The position numbers and the translations under genes are program-made. Positions 35,456 through 43,906 of a stretch of DNA of 64,000 nt are shown here, piece by piece (the first letter of the stretch is position 1; every line of letters begins with the position of its first letter). Source of the DNA: Gemmatimonas phototrophica (GTDB lineage: Bacteria; Gemmatimonadota; Gemmatimonadetes; Gemmatimonadales; Gemmatimonadaceae); the NCBI RefSeq assembly GCF_000695095.2, contig NZ_CP011454.1:930001-994000 (forward strand). Reading direction: 5' to 3'. The notes under the pieces were generated by a model. It searched no databases and had not been told where the DNA came from. It was given only the letters and a program-made list of their open reading frames with translations.

Positions 35456-35540
35456 CCGAAAGGGGCTTTCTGAGTCGCCAAGGCAACATTCGGCCCCAAT
35501 CCGCGTATCTTTCAGTATCACGTCCCATTCGAGACCGCCT

Positions 35541-36086
35541 ATGACGCGTCGTACCCATTCGCTGCTTTCCGTTGCCGGCCTGGCTGCCCTGGTGGTCGTT
35601 GGCTCGGCATTTACGCTGCCTGGCAAACCCCTGCCCAAGGCCAAACTGGCCGTGACCACGCCGGCCAAGGCCACAGATCGTCCGTCGGCGCTGCTCACGG
35701 GGGCCGATGCCCAGCAGCCGGTGAACATCGACTGGCGCGTGCTGGCCGGGCTCGATTACACCAACGGCAAGGCCACCGATACGCTCAAGAAGCTGGAAGG
35801 CAAGCAGGTGCGCATTCCGGGCTTTGTGGTGCCGCTCGACGACTTTCAGGAAGAGGGCGCAGAGTTCCTGCTGGTTCCGTACTACGGCGCCTGCGTGCAC
35901 ACCCCGCCCCCGCCCCCGAACCAAATCGTGATGGTGGAGATGACTGGCAAGAAAGCCATCAAGCTCAACCTGTTCGACGCGGTGTGGATGTCAGGCACGC
36001 TCAAGATTGCCTCCGTGGAAAGCCCGTACGGTACGGTGGGGTATACGCTCGAAGGTCTCAAGGTCGAGCCGTACTCCTCCAAGTAG
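35541..36086 (+). CDS. DUF3299 family exported protein
   Basis: The 181-residue protein has a signal peptide (about residues 1-24). Its conserved DUF3299 core reads IPGFVVPLDDF and then LLVPYYGACVHTPPPPPNQI, which includes a Cys-Val-His pair that could bind metal. In several proteobacteria DUF3299 proteins are encoded beside LolD/FtsX-like ABC genes in zinc-responsive clusters; the same arrangement occurs here, with the ATPase 40 nt downstream. A role in metal handling is therefore an inference, not shown. Confidence 0.83.
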   Translation: MTRRTHSLLSVAGLAALVVVGSAFTLPGKPLPKAKLAVTTPAKATDRPSALLTGADAQQPVNIDWRVLAGLDYTNGKATDTLKKLEGKQVRIPGFVVPLDDFQEEGAEFLLVPYYGACVHTPPPPPNQIVMVEMTGKKAIKLNLFDAVWMSGTLKIASVESPYGTVGYTLEGLKVEPYSSK

Positions 36087-36126
36087 GTCGCGCCGCACGG
36101 CGTATTCCCTTTCGCATTCCCTTCGC

Positions 36127-36882
36127 ATGACGACTCCGGCATCGACGGCTCCGGCCGTCGAACTGTCGAAGCTCCGATTCGCCTACCGGACTGGCCAGGA
36201 TGTACTGGCAATCGATCACTTGTCGATTGCCCGCGGCGAGACGGTGTTTCTGCACGGGCCGAGCGGCAGTGGCAAGACCACGCTGCTCGGCCTTCTTGCG
36301 GGGGTCCTGCAAGCGACGGCAGGGCAGGTGAAGGTGCTTGGACAGGACTTCAGCACCATGTCCAGCGGTGCCCGCGATGCGTTCCGGGCGCGGCATCTGG
36401 GCTACGTCTTCCAGATGTTCAACCTCATCCCGTACCTCTCCATGCGGGAGAATATTCTGCTCCCCATTCGCCTCGAAGCGGCCCGGCGGGCGCGGCTCGG
36501 CGGGCGGTCGTTTGATGAGGCGGTGCGCGATGTGGCCAGTCAACTGGACATCGCCCGCTATCTCGATACGCCAATTGGCGAGTTGAGTGTAGGACAGCAG
36601 CAGCGCGTGGCGGCGGCGCGGGCGTTGATTGGCAGTCCCGAAGTGGTGATTGCCGACGAGCCCACCAGCGCGCTCGATACCGACCGGCGTGAACAGTTTC
36701 TCGAATTGCTCTTCAAGTCGTGCGCGAACGCCAGCGCGACGCTGGTCTTTGTCAGTCATGACCACACGCTCATGCCACTGTTTTCGCGCATTGTGGAGCT
36801 GGGTGAGATCAATGCCGCCGCGCAGGTGCATCGGGTCAATACGGCCACCTCTGCGGTGCCAACCGCCGGGGGGACGCCCTGA
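36127..36882 (+). CDS. ABC transporter ATP-binding protein, LolD/MacB type
   Basis: The 251-residue ATPase has Walker A LHGPSGSGKTTLL, the Q-loop in GYVFQMFNLIPYL, signature LSVGQQQRVAAARAL, Walker B VVIADEPTSALD and the switch histidine in FVSHDHT. It partners with the permease whose ATG overlaps its stop (TGATG). The start at 36127 is the first ATG before the family N-terminus. The LolD/MacB class acts in lipoprotein release or mechanotransmission rather than classic uptake; the neighbouring DUF3299 gene hints at metal-related work. Confidence 0.92.
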   Translation: MTTPASTAPAVELSKLRFAYRTGQDVLAIDHLSIARGETVFLHGPSGSGKTTLLGLLAGVLQATAGQVKVLGQDFSTMSSGARDAFRARHLGYVFQMFNLIPYLSMRENILLPIRLEAARRARLGGRSFDEAVRDVASQLDIARYLDTPIGELSVGQQQRVAAARALIGSPEVVIADEPTSALDTDRREQFLELLFKSCANASATLVFVSHDHTLMPLFSRIVELGEINAAAQVHRVNTATSAVPTAGGTP

Positions 36883-38507
36883 TGCTCATTCTTCGACTGG
36901 CACTGGCCTCACTGCGCAGCCGCAAGCTGACCACGGCCCTCACGGTAGCGAGCATTGCGCTGTCGGTCACGCTGCTGGTGGGTATTGAAACGGTGCGCGC
37001 GGGAGTGCGCGACAGCTTTGCCGGCACCATTCGTGGCGTGGATCTCATTGTCGGCGCGCGTGGGGGCACGCTGCAGGTGTTGCTGAGCAGCGTGTTCGGC
37101 ATTGGCAGTCCGTCCGGTTCGGTGCAGCTGCGTACCATGGAGCGGTGGCAGCAGCATCCGGCGGTAAAGTGGGTGGTACCGTATTCGCTGGGCGACAGCC
37201 ACCGCGGCTTTCGCGTGGTGGGCACGAGCACGGAGTTCTACGAGCGGTATCGATTTCGCAAAGACGGCCGGATTACGTTCGCTGCCGGGGGCGTAGCGCA
37301 GGCCGACAGTGATGTGGTGGTAGGCAGCGAGGTGGCGGAGCGCCTCAACTACACAGTGGGCACCCCAGTGGTGGTCACACACGGGCTGCGCGACATCGGC
37401 ACCAGCAATCATGAGGCGCATCCGTTTCGTGTCGTGGGGGTGCTGGCGCGTACGTTCACGCCCATTGATCGCAGCGTGTATGTGACGCTGGAAGGCATTG
37501 AGGCGATGCACGAAGAGGGGGAGTTCGCGGCTGCGCCATCAGCAGCTCCTCCGATGCCGGTTAAAACAGGAAGCAGGGAGCAGGATGCAGGGAGCAGGAA
37601 GCAGGCGGTGATTGCGGCGAACAAACGGCGGGCGGCGGCTATTCCCACCACGCCACCGGCGGGGGTGCCCATGGCGATGCCGGGCGCGGAACCACCGCCG
37701 GGAACGCCCATGGTGATGCCCGGGGCGTCGCCACCGCCGGGAACACCAACGGTCATGCCCGGTGCATCGCCGCCGCCGGGCGCCACGCTGGTCATGCCGG
37801 GGGCCGAGCCGCCACCGCAAGTCATGGAGCAGGTGAACGCGGCGGCGGAAAAGGCGCGCGAGGCGGCCAAGGCGAAAGCTGTAGCGGCGGCAGTTACGAG
37901 CGTTTCGAAGACGGATACGACCGACACGGCCGAGGCGGAACACGATCACGGCGACGACCAGATCACGTCGTTCTTCGTCGGGACCAAAAATCGCTTTGAA
38001 GCACTGATGCTGCAGCGTGAGATGAACACCGATCTTGCGGAGCCGCTCACCGCCATCATTCCCGGCGTCGCGCTGGGCGAACTGTGGCAGAACATCGGCA
38101 GCGCCGAAGTGGGGCTGCGCGTTATTGCCATGTTCGCGGTGCTCATCAGCATCACAGGCATGCTGGTGGCGCTGTACTCATCGCTGGAAGCCCGACGTCG
38201 GGAGATGGCCATTCTGCGGGCCATTGGTGCCGGGCCGCGTACCATTCTCGCGTTGCTCGTCCTCGAAAGCACCATGCTGGCGTTCCTCGGCTGCGTCATT
38301 GGCGTAGCCATTGTGTACGCGGGGCTCGCCCTCGGGCAGTCACCCATCGAGCAACGGTTCGGCATTCACCTCGCGCTGCGCGCGTTGGGGGAAACCGAGT
38401 ACGGCTACCTCGCCATGGTGATGATTGCCGGCATGCTCATTGGTTTCGTGCCCGCGTGGAAGGCGTACAGAACCAGTCTGGTGGATGGATTGTCGCCGCG
38501 GGCGTAG
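36882..38507 (+). CDS. FtsX/MacB-type ABC permease with repeat-derived insert
   Basis: The 541-residue permease has one N-terminal membrane segment (about residues 12-35), an extracytoplasmic MacB-like domain (about 40-210), and three C-terminal segments in an FtsX domain (about 415-540). Between them is a long insert (about 220-365). It holds a stretch encoded by a DNA heptamer repeat (37567-37605), four 13-residue Pro/Met repeats (about 263-314), an Ala/Lys-rich helix and the acidic, His-containing EAEHDHGDDQ that could bind metal. The core motifs are intact, so it should work with the upstream ATPase. Confidence 0.88.
   Translation: MLILRLALASLRSRKLTTALTVASIALSVTLLVGIETVRAGVRDSFAGTIRGVDLIVGARGGTLQVLLSSVFGIGSPSGSVQLRTMERWQQHPAVKWVVPYSLGDSHRGFRVVGTSTEFYERYRFRKDGRITFAAGGVAQADSDVVVGSEVAERLNYTVGTPVVVTHGLRDIGTSNHEAHPFRVVGVLARTFTPIDRSVYVTLEGIEAMHEEGEFAAAPSAAPPMPVKTGSREQDAGSRKQAVIAANKRRAAAIPTTPPAGVPMAMPGAEPPPGTPMVMPGASPPPGTPTVMPGASPPPGATLVMPGAEPPPQVMEQVNAAAEKAREAAKAKAVAAAVTSVSKTDTTDTAEAEHDHGDDQITSFFVGTKNRFEALMLQREMNTDLAEPLTAIIPGVALGELWQNIGSAEVGLRVIAMFAVLISITGMLVALYSSLEARRREMAILRAIGAGPRTILALLVLESTMLAFLGCVIGVAIVYAGLALGQSPIEQRFGIHLALRALGETEYGYLAMVMIAGMLIGFVPAWKAYRTSLVDGLSPRA
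37567..37605. repeat. GCAGGGA/GCAGGAT heptamer repeat inside a coding sequence
   Basis: Five consecutive heptamers of the GCAGGRN type lie in the linker of the FtsX-like permease and are translated in frame as SREQDAGSRKQ. The 39-bp length keeps the reading frame. Confidence 0.7.
37668..37819 (+). repeat. Four 39-bp coding repeats (13-residue Pro/Met units)
   Basis: Units of the form PMVMPGASPPPGT occur four times with small changes (AMPGAE, VMPGAS, VMPGAS, VMPGAE). This is a proline-rich linker in the permease's extracytoplasmic insert. Confidence 0.75.
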
Positions 38508-38531
38508 GACCGAAGTTCCCGAACCACCGTT

Positions 38532-38668
38532 GCACTGTACAACTGATGACTGAAAACTCGAACTGACAACTGAAAACTTGAACTGTACACTGAAAACGTC
38601 CGCGCCCGAAGAAGTAGTCAGTTTTCAGTTGGAGTTGTCAGTTGTCAGTTGAAGTTTTCAGTCTTGAG
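38532..38668. repeat. Palindromic AACTGAN heptamer repeat (family I)
   Basis: ACTGAAAACTCG/AACTGACAACTG units on the left are matched by CAGTTTTCAGTT and GTTGTCAGTT on the right, with a centre of about 20 bp. It lies between the permease and the M28 peptidase, which point the same way, so here it precedes a gene start. Confidence 0.75.
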
Positions 38669-38692
38669 TTTCCTCCTTCCCTCGAATCGCCC

Positions 38693-40324
38693 ATGCATCG
38701 CCTCGCCCTCCTCACCCTCTCCCTACTCGCCGCAACCACCGCGCACGCTCAGCGCCCCGGTGGTCGCGGGCCGGCGCCTGTGGCACCCAACCCGCAGGCG
38801 CTACCCGTTTCGCCGGCGCCCGACTATGTGCGCACCACCGCACCCACCGACGCGAATATTCTGAAGCTGTGGGAAGAGGGTATGCAGCGCTCCAAGGCGG
38901 CGGCCTATGCGCAGGCACTGCTTGATTCAGTGGGGCCGCGCCTCACCGGGTCGCCCAACATGACGCGTGGCCAGGACTGGCTGCTGGCCACGTACAAGCA
39001 ACTGGGCGTGTCCGCGCGGAAGGAACGCTACGGCACCTGGAATTCGTGGAAGCGAGGGGTGGCCTTTGCGCAGCTCACGGCGCCCCGGGTGAAGCCGCTG
39101 GAAGCCACCATGTTGTCGTGGAGCGGCAATACCGCCGGCAAGTGGGTGGACGGCGATGTGGTGACCCTCAAGCCGTATGCGTCACCCGACGAGTTCAAGG
39201 CGTGGTTGCCGAGCGTGAAGGGCAAGGTGGTGTTGGCGAGTGCGCCGCGCCTCACGTGCCGGATGCCCAGCCAGGTGGCGGAGTTCGCCACCCCGGCGTC
39301 GGCAGCGGCGCTCGATTCGGCACAGCGTGACCTCACGGCCACCTATCAGGGACTTACGCAGCGCGTGCCCACCTTCTACGCCGATCTCAAGGCGGCGGGG
39401 GCGGTGGCCGTCTTCGAGTCCAACTGGTCCAGTTTTCCCGGCGTGGACAAAATTTTCGGTTCGCCGCGCAACAGTGCGTTACCCACCTTCGATGTTGGCT
39501 GCGAAGACTACGGCATGCTCTTCCGCCTCGCGCAAAATGCGCAGGGCCCCAAGGTCAAGCTGATGGCGGAGAACGAGCATCTGGGTGAGCAGCCGGTGTT
39601 CAACGTGATCGCCGAGATCAAGGGCTCATCAAAGCCCAACGAGTACGTGGTGTTGTCGGCACACTTTGACAGCTGGGAAGGGCACAGCGGGGCGACCGAC
39701 AACGCCACCGGTACGGTGACCATGCTGGAAGCGCTGCGCATTCTCAAGACGGTACTGCCCAACCCGAGCCGCACGATTGTGGTGGGCCACTGGAGTGGTG
39801 AAGAGCAGGGGCTCAACGGCTCCGGCGCCTTCGCGGCCGACCACCCCGAGGTGGTGAAGGGATTGCAGTTTCTCTTCAATCAGGACAACGGCACCGGCCG
39901 CATTGTGAGCACCGGGCCCAGTATTCTCCCGGAGAATGGCCCGCGGTTGGCGCAGTACATGGGGCAGATGCCCAGCCAGCTTACGCAGTACATCCGACTC
40001 AGCGGTCCCAGCGGCATTGGCGGCGGCAGCGACCACGCGTCGTTCCTGTGCTACGGTGCGCCGGCCGCCAGCCTTGGTGCGCTGTCGTGGGATTACAGCA
40101 ACAGCACGTGGCACACCAACCGTGATTCGTTCGACAAGGTCATGCAGGATGACCTCAAGCACAACGCGACGCTCACGGCCATGTTCGCGTATCTCGCCAG
40201 CGAAGATCCGCAGCCCAGCTCGCGTACGCTCATGAGCCCGCTGCCGAATGGCCCCAACGGCCAGCCCATCACGATCCCCAGCTGCGGCAAGCCGCTGCGC
40301 GAATCGACGGGGTATCGACGGTAG
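38693..40324 (+). CDS. Secreted M28-family metallopeptidase
   Basis: The 543-residue protein has a signal peptide cut near ATTAHAQRP, a PA-domain insert (about 150-300), and a zinc peptidase domain. The metal ligands are visible in order: SAHFDSWEGH, the bridging aspartate in GATDNATG, the catalytic pair in GEEQGL, NQDNGTG, and the last histidine in GGGSDHASF. It should release N-terminal amino acids or dipeptides outside the cytoplasm. Start ATG 38693 gives the signal peptide; the upstream open frame runs through the heptamer repeat. Confidence 0.92.
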   Translation: MHRLALLTLSLLAATTAHAQRPGGRGPAPVAPNPQALPVSPAPDYVRTTAPTDANILKLWEEGMQRSKAAAYAQALLDSVGPRLTGSPNMTRGQDWLLATYKQLGVSARKERYGTWNSWKRGVAFAQLTAPRVKPLEATMLSWSGNTAGKWVDGDVVTLKPYASPDEFKAWLPSVKGKVVLASAPRLTCRMPSQVAEFATPASAAALDSAQRDLTATYQGLTQRVPTFYADLKAAGAVAVFESNWSSFPGVDKIFGSPRNSALPTFDVGCEDYGMLFRLAQNAQGPKVKLMAENEHLGEQPVFNVIAEIKGSSKPNEYVVLSAHFDSWEGHSGATDNATGTVTMLEALRILKTVLPNPSRTIVVGHWSGEEQGLNGSGAFAADHPEVVKGLQFLFNQDNGTGRIVSTGPSILPENGPRLAQYMGQMPSQLTQYIRLSGPSGIGGGSDHASFLCYGAPAASLGALSWDYSNSTWHTNRDSFDKVMQDDLKHNATLTAMFAYLASEDPQPSSRTLMSPLPNGPNGQPITIPSCGKPLRESTGYRR

Positions 40325-40332
40325 CAAGAAGA

Positions 40333-40469
40333 AAAACTGGAAACTCATGACTTGCACTGACAACTGACGACTCCTACTGATGACTGAAAACTCCCGGCAG
40401 TCCGCCAGACGTTCTCAGTTGCCAGTTCGAGTTTTCAGTTTTCAGTTCGAGTTCTCAGTTGTCAGTTCC
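40333..40469. repeat. Palindromic AACTGAN heptamer repeat (family I)
   Basis: CACTGACAACTGACGA and ACTGAAAACTC on the left face GTTCTCAGTTGCC and GTTTTCAGTTTTCAGTTCG on the right. It fills the gap between the convergent ends of the M28 peptidase and ruvA genes. Confidence 0.75.
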
Positions 40470-40475
40470 AACGTC

Positions 40476-41072
40476 CTACCGCCCCGTCAATTTCCCCAGC
40501 GCACCGCGTACGACTACGCTGACATCGGCAGCGCCGCCAGTTTCCAGCACGGCCCGCACGGCGCGATCCGCATCGGCCTGGTTATAGCCCAGCGCCATCA
40601 GGGCACGCATGGCGTCATCGGCGACGGGACTTGAGGGCGCGCCAGTGGCCGTGGGCCCGCTGCCCACGCTGTCCACCTTGTCGGCCAGGTCGAGAATGAT
40701 CTGCTCGGCCTTCTTGCGCCCCACGCGAGGGACGCGCATGAGCGTCGTGATGTCTTTCTCGCGCAGGGCACGTACGACGCGCTCGGGGGTGAGCGCCGAG
40801 AGAATGCCCAGCGCCAGCGAGGGGCCCACGCCTTTGGCCACCAGCAGCTTCTGAAAGACCGCGCGTTCATACGCGTGCGAAAAGCCGAACAGCTGCCAAG
40901 CGTCCTCACGCACGGCGAGGTGCGTGAACAGCGTCACCTTCTGGCCAAGTGCCGGGAGTGCCTCGTAGACCGACAACGGAATGAGGCATTCGTAGGCGAG
41001 CCCGCCTGCCGTCATGACTTCCACGCGATCGAGTTCGCGGGTAATGAGCGTGCCCTGGACCTGCGAAATCAT
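40476..41072 (-). CDS. ruvA: Holliday junction branch migration protein RuvA
   Basis: The 198-residue DNA-binding subunit has the N-terminal beta-barrel (ISQVQGTLITRE), two helix-hairpin-helix motifs (LLVAKGVGPSLALGIL and LMRVPRVGRKKAEQIILDL), and the C-terminal RuvB-contact domain (DDAMRALMALGYN). Its ATG overlaps the ruvC stop by 4 nt; the upstream gene is yebC. Length is normal. Confidence 0.95.
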   Translation of the reverse strand: MISQVQGTLITRELDRVEVMTAGGLAYECLIPLSVYEALPALGQKVTLFTHLAVREDAWQLFGFSHAYERAVFQKLLVAKGVGPSLALGILSALTPERVVRALREKDITTLMRVPRVGRKKAEQIILDLADKVDSVGSGPTATGAPSSPVADDAMRALMALGYNQADADRAVRAVLETGGAADVSVVVRGALGKLTGR

Positions 41073-41608
41073 TTGCGCTTCTCCTGTGCTGCCTTGGCGA
41101 GCAGCGTGCTGAGCTTCAGTTCGGGCAGTTTGGGAAGGGTGGCTGTCATGCAGGCGCAGAGCGCGGCCGCCACCCCGTCCGCGGCATCGGCGGGCTGCGG
41201 TGCACTCTTGAGGCGCAGCAACCGCGTGACCATGAACTGCACCTGTTCCTTGGTGGCCGCCCCCCGGCCGGTAATCGCTTTCTTGATTTCCGCCGGCGGG
41301 TACTCGTGAATGGTGAGCCTGGCCTGCTGACCCGCCAGGAGAATGACACCTCGGGCATGCCCAAGCACCACCGTGGTGCGCACGTTCTTGGCGTAGAACA
41401 CATCCTCGATCGCAATGGTATCGGGACGGTGGCGGGCAATCAGCTCGCTCACGCCCGCGTGCACCTCGTGCAGGCGCTGCGCCAGCGGATCGCGGGCATT
41501 GGTGCGAATCACCCCACACTCCACGAGTGTGGGGGCACGTCCCTCCAGGGCAACCACGCCAAAGCCGGTAACCGCTGTGCCCGGGTCAATCCCGAGCACG
41601 AGTTTCAC
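41069..41608 (-). CDS. ruvC: Holliday junction resolvase RuvC
   Basis: From the GTG at 41608 the nuclease has 179 residues, the usual size. The catalytic acidic residues are in LGIDPGTAVTGFG, AIEDVFYAKN and the C-terminal DAADGVAAALC. It cuts four-way junctions produced with RuvAB. The start codon lies 29 nt after the yebC stop; longer upstream frames add residues with no family match. Confidence 0.95.
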   Translation of the reverse strand: MKLVLGIDPGTAVTGFGVVALEGRAPTLVECGVIRTNARDPLAQRLHEVHAGVSELIARHRPDTIAIEDVFYAKNVRTTVVLGHARGVILLAGQQARLTIHEYPPAEIKKAITGRGAATKEQVQFMVTRLLRLKSAPQPADAADGVAAALCACMTATLPKLPELKLSTLLAKAAQEKRK

Positions 41609-41636
41609 GCGAGCCTCGTGAGCCGCCCAGTCGGCA

Positions 41637-42380
41637 TCAGTCTTCGGCCATCGCGCTTTCGTCCATCTCGAAGTTGGCATCGACTTTCTGTACGTCGTCG
41701 AGCTCTTCGAGCGCTTCCAGCAGCTTGAGCAGGTTGGCGGCGTTCTCGCCTTCCACCTTCACGGTGTTCTTGGGCACCCAGGCGAGTTCCGCGTCTTCCA
41801 CCTTGTACTTCTTCGACTCCAGCCCTTCCTTCACCGCGTGCAGTGCCGCCGGCTCGGTAGTGATGGTGAACTGATCGTCCTCGCGCACCACATCATCGGC
41901 GCCCGCTTCCAGCGCCGCTTCGATGAGCACGTCTTCGTTCACGCCCTCGGCGGACACCGACATCTGTCCCTTGCGGTCAAACATGAACGCCACCGAGTTG
42001 CTGGTGCCCATGTTGCCGTGGTTCCGCGACAGCTTGTGGCGCACGTCGGCGACGGTACGCGTGGGATTGTCGGTCACGGCGGCAATCATGATGGCCACCC
42101 CGCCCGGTCCGTACGCTTCGTACAGCACTTCGGTATACTCGGCGCCTTCCAGTTCGCCGGTACCCTTCTTGATGCCGCGCTCGATGTTGTCCTTCGGCAT
42201 CGACACGGCCTTGGCATTGTCGATGGCGGTGCGCAGGCGCGGGTTGCCGCCAGGATCACCGCCACCGAGCTTGGCGGCCATGGTGATTTCGCGAATGAGA
42301 CGCGTGAACAGCGAGCCCCGCTTCTTGTCGGTGGCCGCTTTCGCGCGCTTGATCGTCTTCCACTTACTATGACCAGCCAC
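41637..42380 (-). CDS. YebC/PmpR-family regulatory or translation-associated protein
   Basis: The 247-residue cytoplasmic protein starts at a GTG with the invariant AGHSKWKTIKRAK. It continues with the three-domain YebC pattern (AKLGGGDPGGNPRLRTAI, then EAYGPGGVAIMI). Members have been described as DNA-binding regulators and, for some, as factors that relieve ribosome stalling. yebC-ruvC-ruvA is a widely conserved order. A GAGGG lies 6-7 nt before the GTG and may serve as ribosome site, so this gene is probably not leaderless. Confidence 0.93.
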   Translation of the reverse strand: MAGHSKWKTIKRAKAATDKKRGSLFTRLIREITMAAKLGGGDPGGNPRLRTAIDNAKAVSMPKDNIERGIKKGTGELEGAEYTEVLYEAYGPGGVAIMIAAVTDNPTRTVADVRHKLSRNHGNMGTSNSVAFMFDRKGQMSVSAEGVNEDVLIEAALEAGADDVVREDDQFTITTEPAALHAVKEGLESKKYKVEDAELAWVPKNTVKVEGENAANLLKLLEALEELDDVQKVDANFEMDESAMAED

Positions 42381-42448
42381 AGCCCGCCCTCAGTATGGTT
42401 TGGAGGGAAAATACCCACGCCGGCGGCCCAACTGCAGTAGTGGACACG

Positions 42449-42558
42449 CGTAAAAGCGTCATGGGTTACGGGTTAGCGGGTCACCGAGTAACTGCGGGAA
42501 CTGCGGTTACCGCGTGAACCCGGTAACCCGGTAACCCATAACCCATAACGCTGTTACG
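42449..42558. repeat. Long hairpin with GGGTTA/TAACCC heptamers (family II)
   Basis: The left arm (CGTAAAAGCGTCATGGGTTA, then GGGTTAGCGGGT) pairs with the right arm (ACCCGGTAACCC, then CCCATAACCCATAACG, then GTTACG) over about 45 bp with mismatches. CCCATAA repeats at 7 bp. It lies between yebC and the RecA-like gene on the same strand; weaker relatives end the dispersed repeats at 2.4 and 11.2 kb. Confidence 0.72.
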
Positions 42559-42566
42559 CAGACGTC

Positions 42567-43403
42567 TCACTCCGCTACGTCTTCAAATCGCCCAAATCGC
42601 GCGTCGAAGTACAGGTCCACGTAGCCTTTGGCGCCGTCCCGGTTCTTGAGAATGAGCAGCTCGGCCGCTCCGGAGACGCCGTGGTCGAAGTCGTACATTT
42701 CTTCCCGGTAGAGCCCGAGCACCAGGTCGGCCTGCGCGCCCACGGTGCCGCCCAGCCCGAAATCCGTGAGACGGGGACGGCGGTCTGGCCGGTGGCGATC
42801 AAGGCCGGGCAGATGTGTGGTGAGCAGTACCACCACATGGTTCTTGAGCGCCAGTCGCTTGAGGGCCAGTACGGCGTAGCTCAGCGCTTCGTCCTGCCCG
42901 TGGTCGCGATGCAGTATGCCCTCAAGGGTGTCCACAATCACCAGACCGGCGCCCGGCGTCGCCTCCACCGCCCGCTCAATGTTGCTCAGCCCTCCCTGGA
43001 GGAACGTTTCCACCACAGGGACCTGATCGCGCAGCGAGACGGCTGCCGTGGCCAGGCGAATGCGCTCTTCGTCTGTCACCGCGCCCAGCCGGATATTCTC
43101 GAGAGAAACCTTGGCGCAGGTGGCCAGCGCCCGTTCGTATACTCGGTCGGGCTGCATTTCACTGGTGAGCAACAACGCCCGCTGCGCCCCGCGTAACGCG
43201 ATGCCGAGGGCCAGCGCAGACGACCCTACACTGTCGTCGCCGCCAAGCACGACGAGGTCGCCGCGTCGGAATCCCCCCCCCAACGCCTTGTCGAGTGAGG
43301 GGAAGTTGGAGGGAACGAGGTCGAGATCGACCTCCCCCGCGGCGGCGCGATCGAGGCGGGCCACGATGCGGGTGAGGGGCGAAATGTCGTGGTCGTGCGG
43401 CAT
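42567..43403 (-). CDS. RecA/DnaB-fold protein with degenerate Walker A
   Basis: The 278-residue protein resembles the C-terminal ATPase domain of the replicative helicase DnaB, without its N-terminal domain. It keeps NFPSLDKALGGGFRRGDL, the catalytic-glutamate region LLLTSEMQPDRV (like SLEM), Walker B GLVIVDTLEG, and the VLGLYREEMYD region followed by LILKNRDG. The P-loop reads GGDDSVGSSALAL: the usual Gly-Lys-Thr is Gly60-Ser61-Ser62, so nucleotide hydrolysis is doubtful. It follows the small unknown gene at 43427-43822 by 23 nt, likely in one transcript. Confidence 0.85.
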   Translation of the reverse strand: MPHDHDISPLTRIVARLDRAAAGEVDLDLVPSNFPSLDKALGGGFRRGDLVVLGGDDSVGSSALALGIALRGAQRALLLTSEMQPDRVYERALATCAKVSLENIRLGAVTDEERIRLATAAVSLRDQVPVVETFLQGGLSNIERAVEATPGAGLVIVDTLEGILHRDHGQDEALSYAVLALKRLALKNHVVVLLTTHLPGLDRHRPDRRPRLTDFGLGGTVGAQADLVLGLYREEMYDFDHGVSGAAELLILKNRDGAKGYVDLYFDARFGRFEDVAE

Positions 43404-43426
43404 GGCGTACCGGCGTCGCGGGAGAA

Positions 43427-43822
43427 TCAGGTCCCGGCGAGCTGCCGGGCGAGCTTTTCAAGCTCCTGCACGGATGGCCCGTCGAGATGCGCGCCGGCGG
43501 CGGCCACGAGGCTGCGCAGGGCGCCGGCCACCTGGAGCGGTGTGCCGGTGGTGGACTCCACACAGCGTGCAAAGGGCACACGGGTGGTCGCCGGGAGCGC
43601 GAGCGACGCCAGCCACACTTTGGCGGCAGCGGCCCGTGACGCCCGATCGGCCGGCGGCAGCGGCTCACCGGTACTCACGCTCAACGCCAGGCGAGCGGCC
43701 AGCAACGAGGCCAGGGCTACCTCCCGGCCACCACCAAGCGGCAGCCGCCCCGCGAGGGCGGCCAGAGCGGGGAAGGGGAAACGCAGTGTTTCCAGCGCGA
43801 AAGGCAGGGATTCGGTCAGCAC
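43427..43822 (-). CDS. Small Ala-rich helical protein, unrecognised
   Basis: The 131-residue product from the GTG at 43822 is Ala/Leu-rich and predicted helical, with PFARCVESTTGTP as its most distinctive stretch. I recognise no family. There is no signal peptide or clear membrane segment. The GTG is supported by TAGAAT 7 nt upstream. It forms an apparent two-gene unit with the RecA/DnaB-like protein, so a partner role is possible. It is divergent from the PorX-type regulator. Confidence 0.65.
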   Translation of the reverse strand: MLTESLPFALETLRFPFPALAALAGRLPLGGGREVALASLLAARLALSVSTGEPLPPADRASRAAAAKVWLASLALPATTRVPFARCVESTTGTPLQVAGALRSLVAAAGAHLDGPSVQELEKLARQLAGT

Positions 43823-43829
43823 AGGGGAT

Positions 43830-43835
43830 ATTCTA
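43830..43835 (-). promoter_or_regulatory. -10 box (TAGAAT) of the two-gene unit
   Basis: TAGAAT on the minus strand ends 7 nt before the GTG at 43822. Confidence 0.5.
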
Positions 43836-43892
43836 CCATGTCGGCCCGCCGTTCGGTGGATCTGCCGCACAACTGTCGGTAGCGGCGTCGTT

Positions 43893-43898
43893 TATCTT
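43893..43898 (+). promoter_or_regulatory. -10 box (TATCTT) of the PorX-type gene
   Basis: TATCTT lies 8 nt before the ATG at 43907; a leader of at most a few bases is implied. Confidence 0.45.
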
Positions 43899-43906
43899 TT
43901 CAGAAT

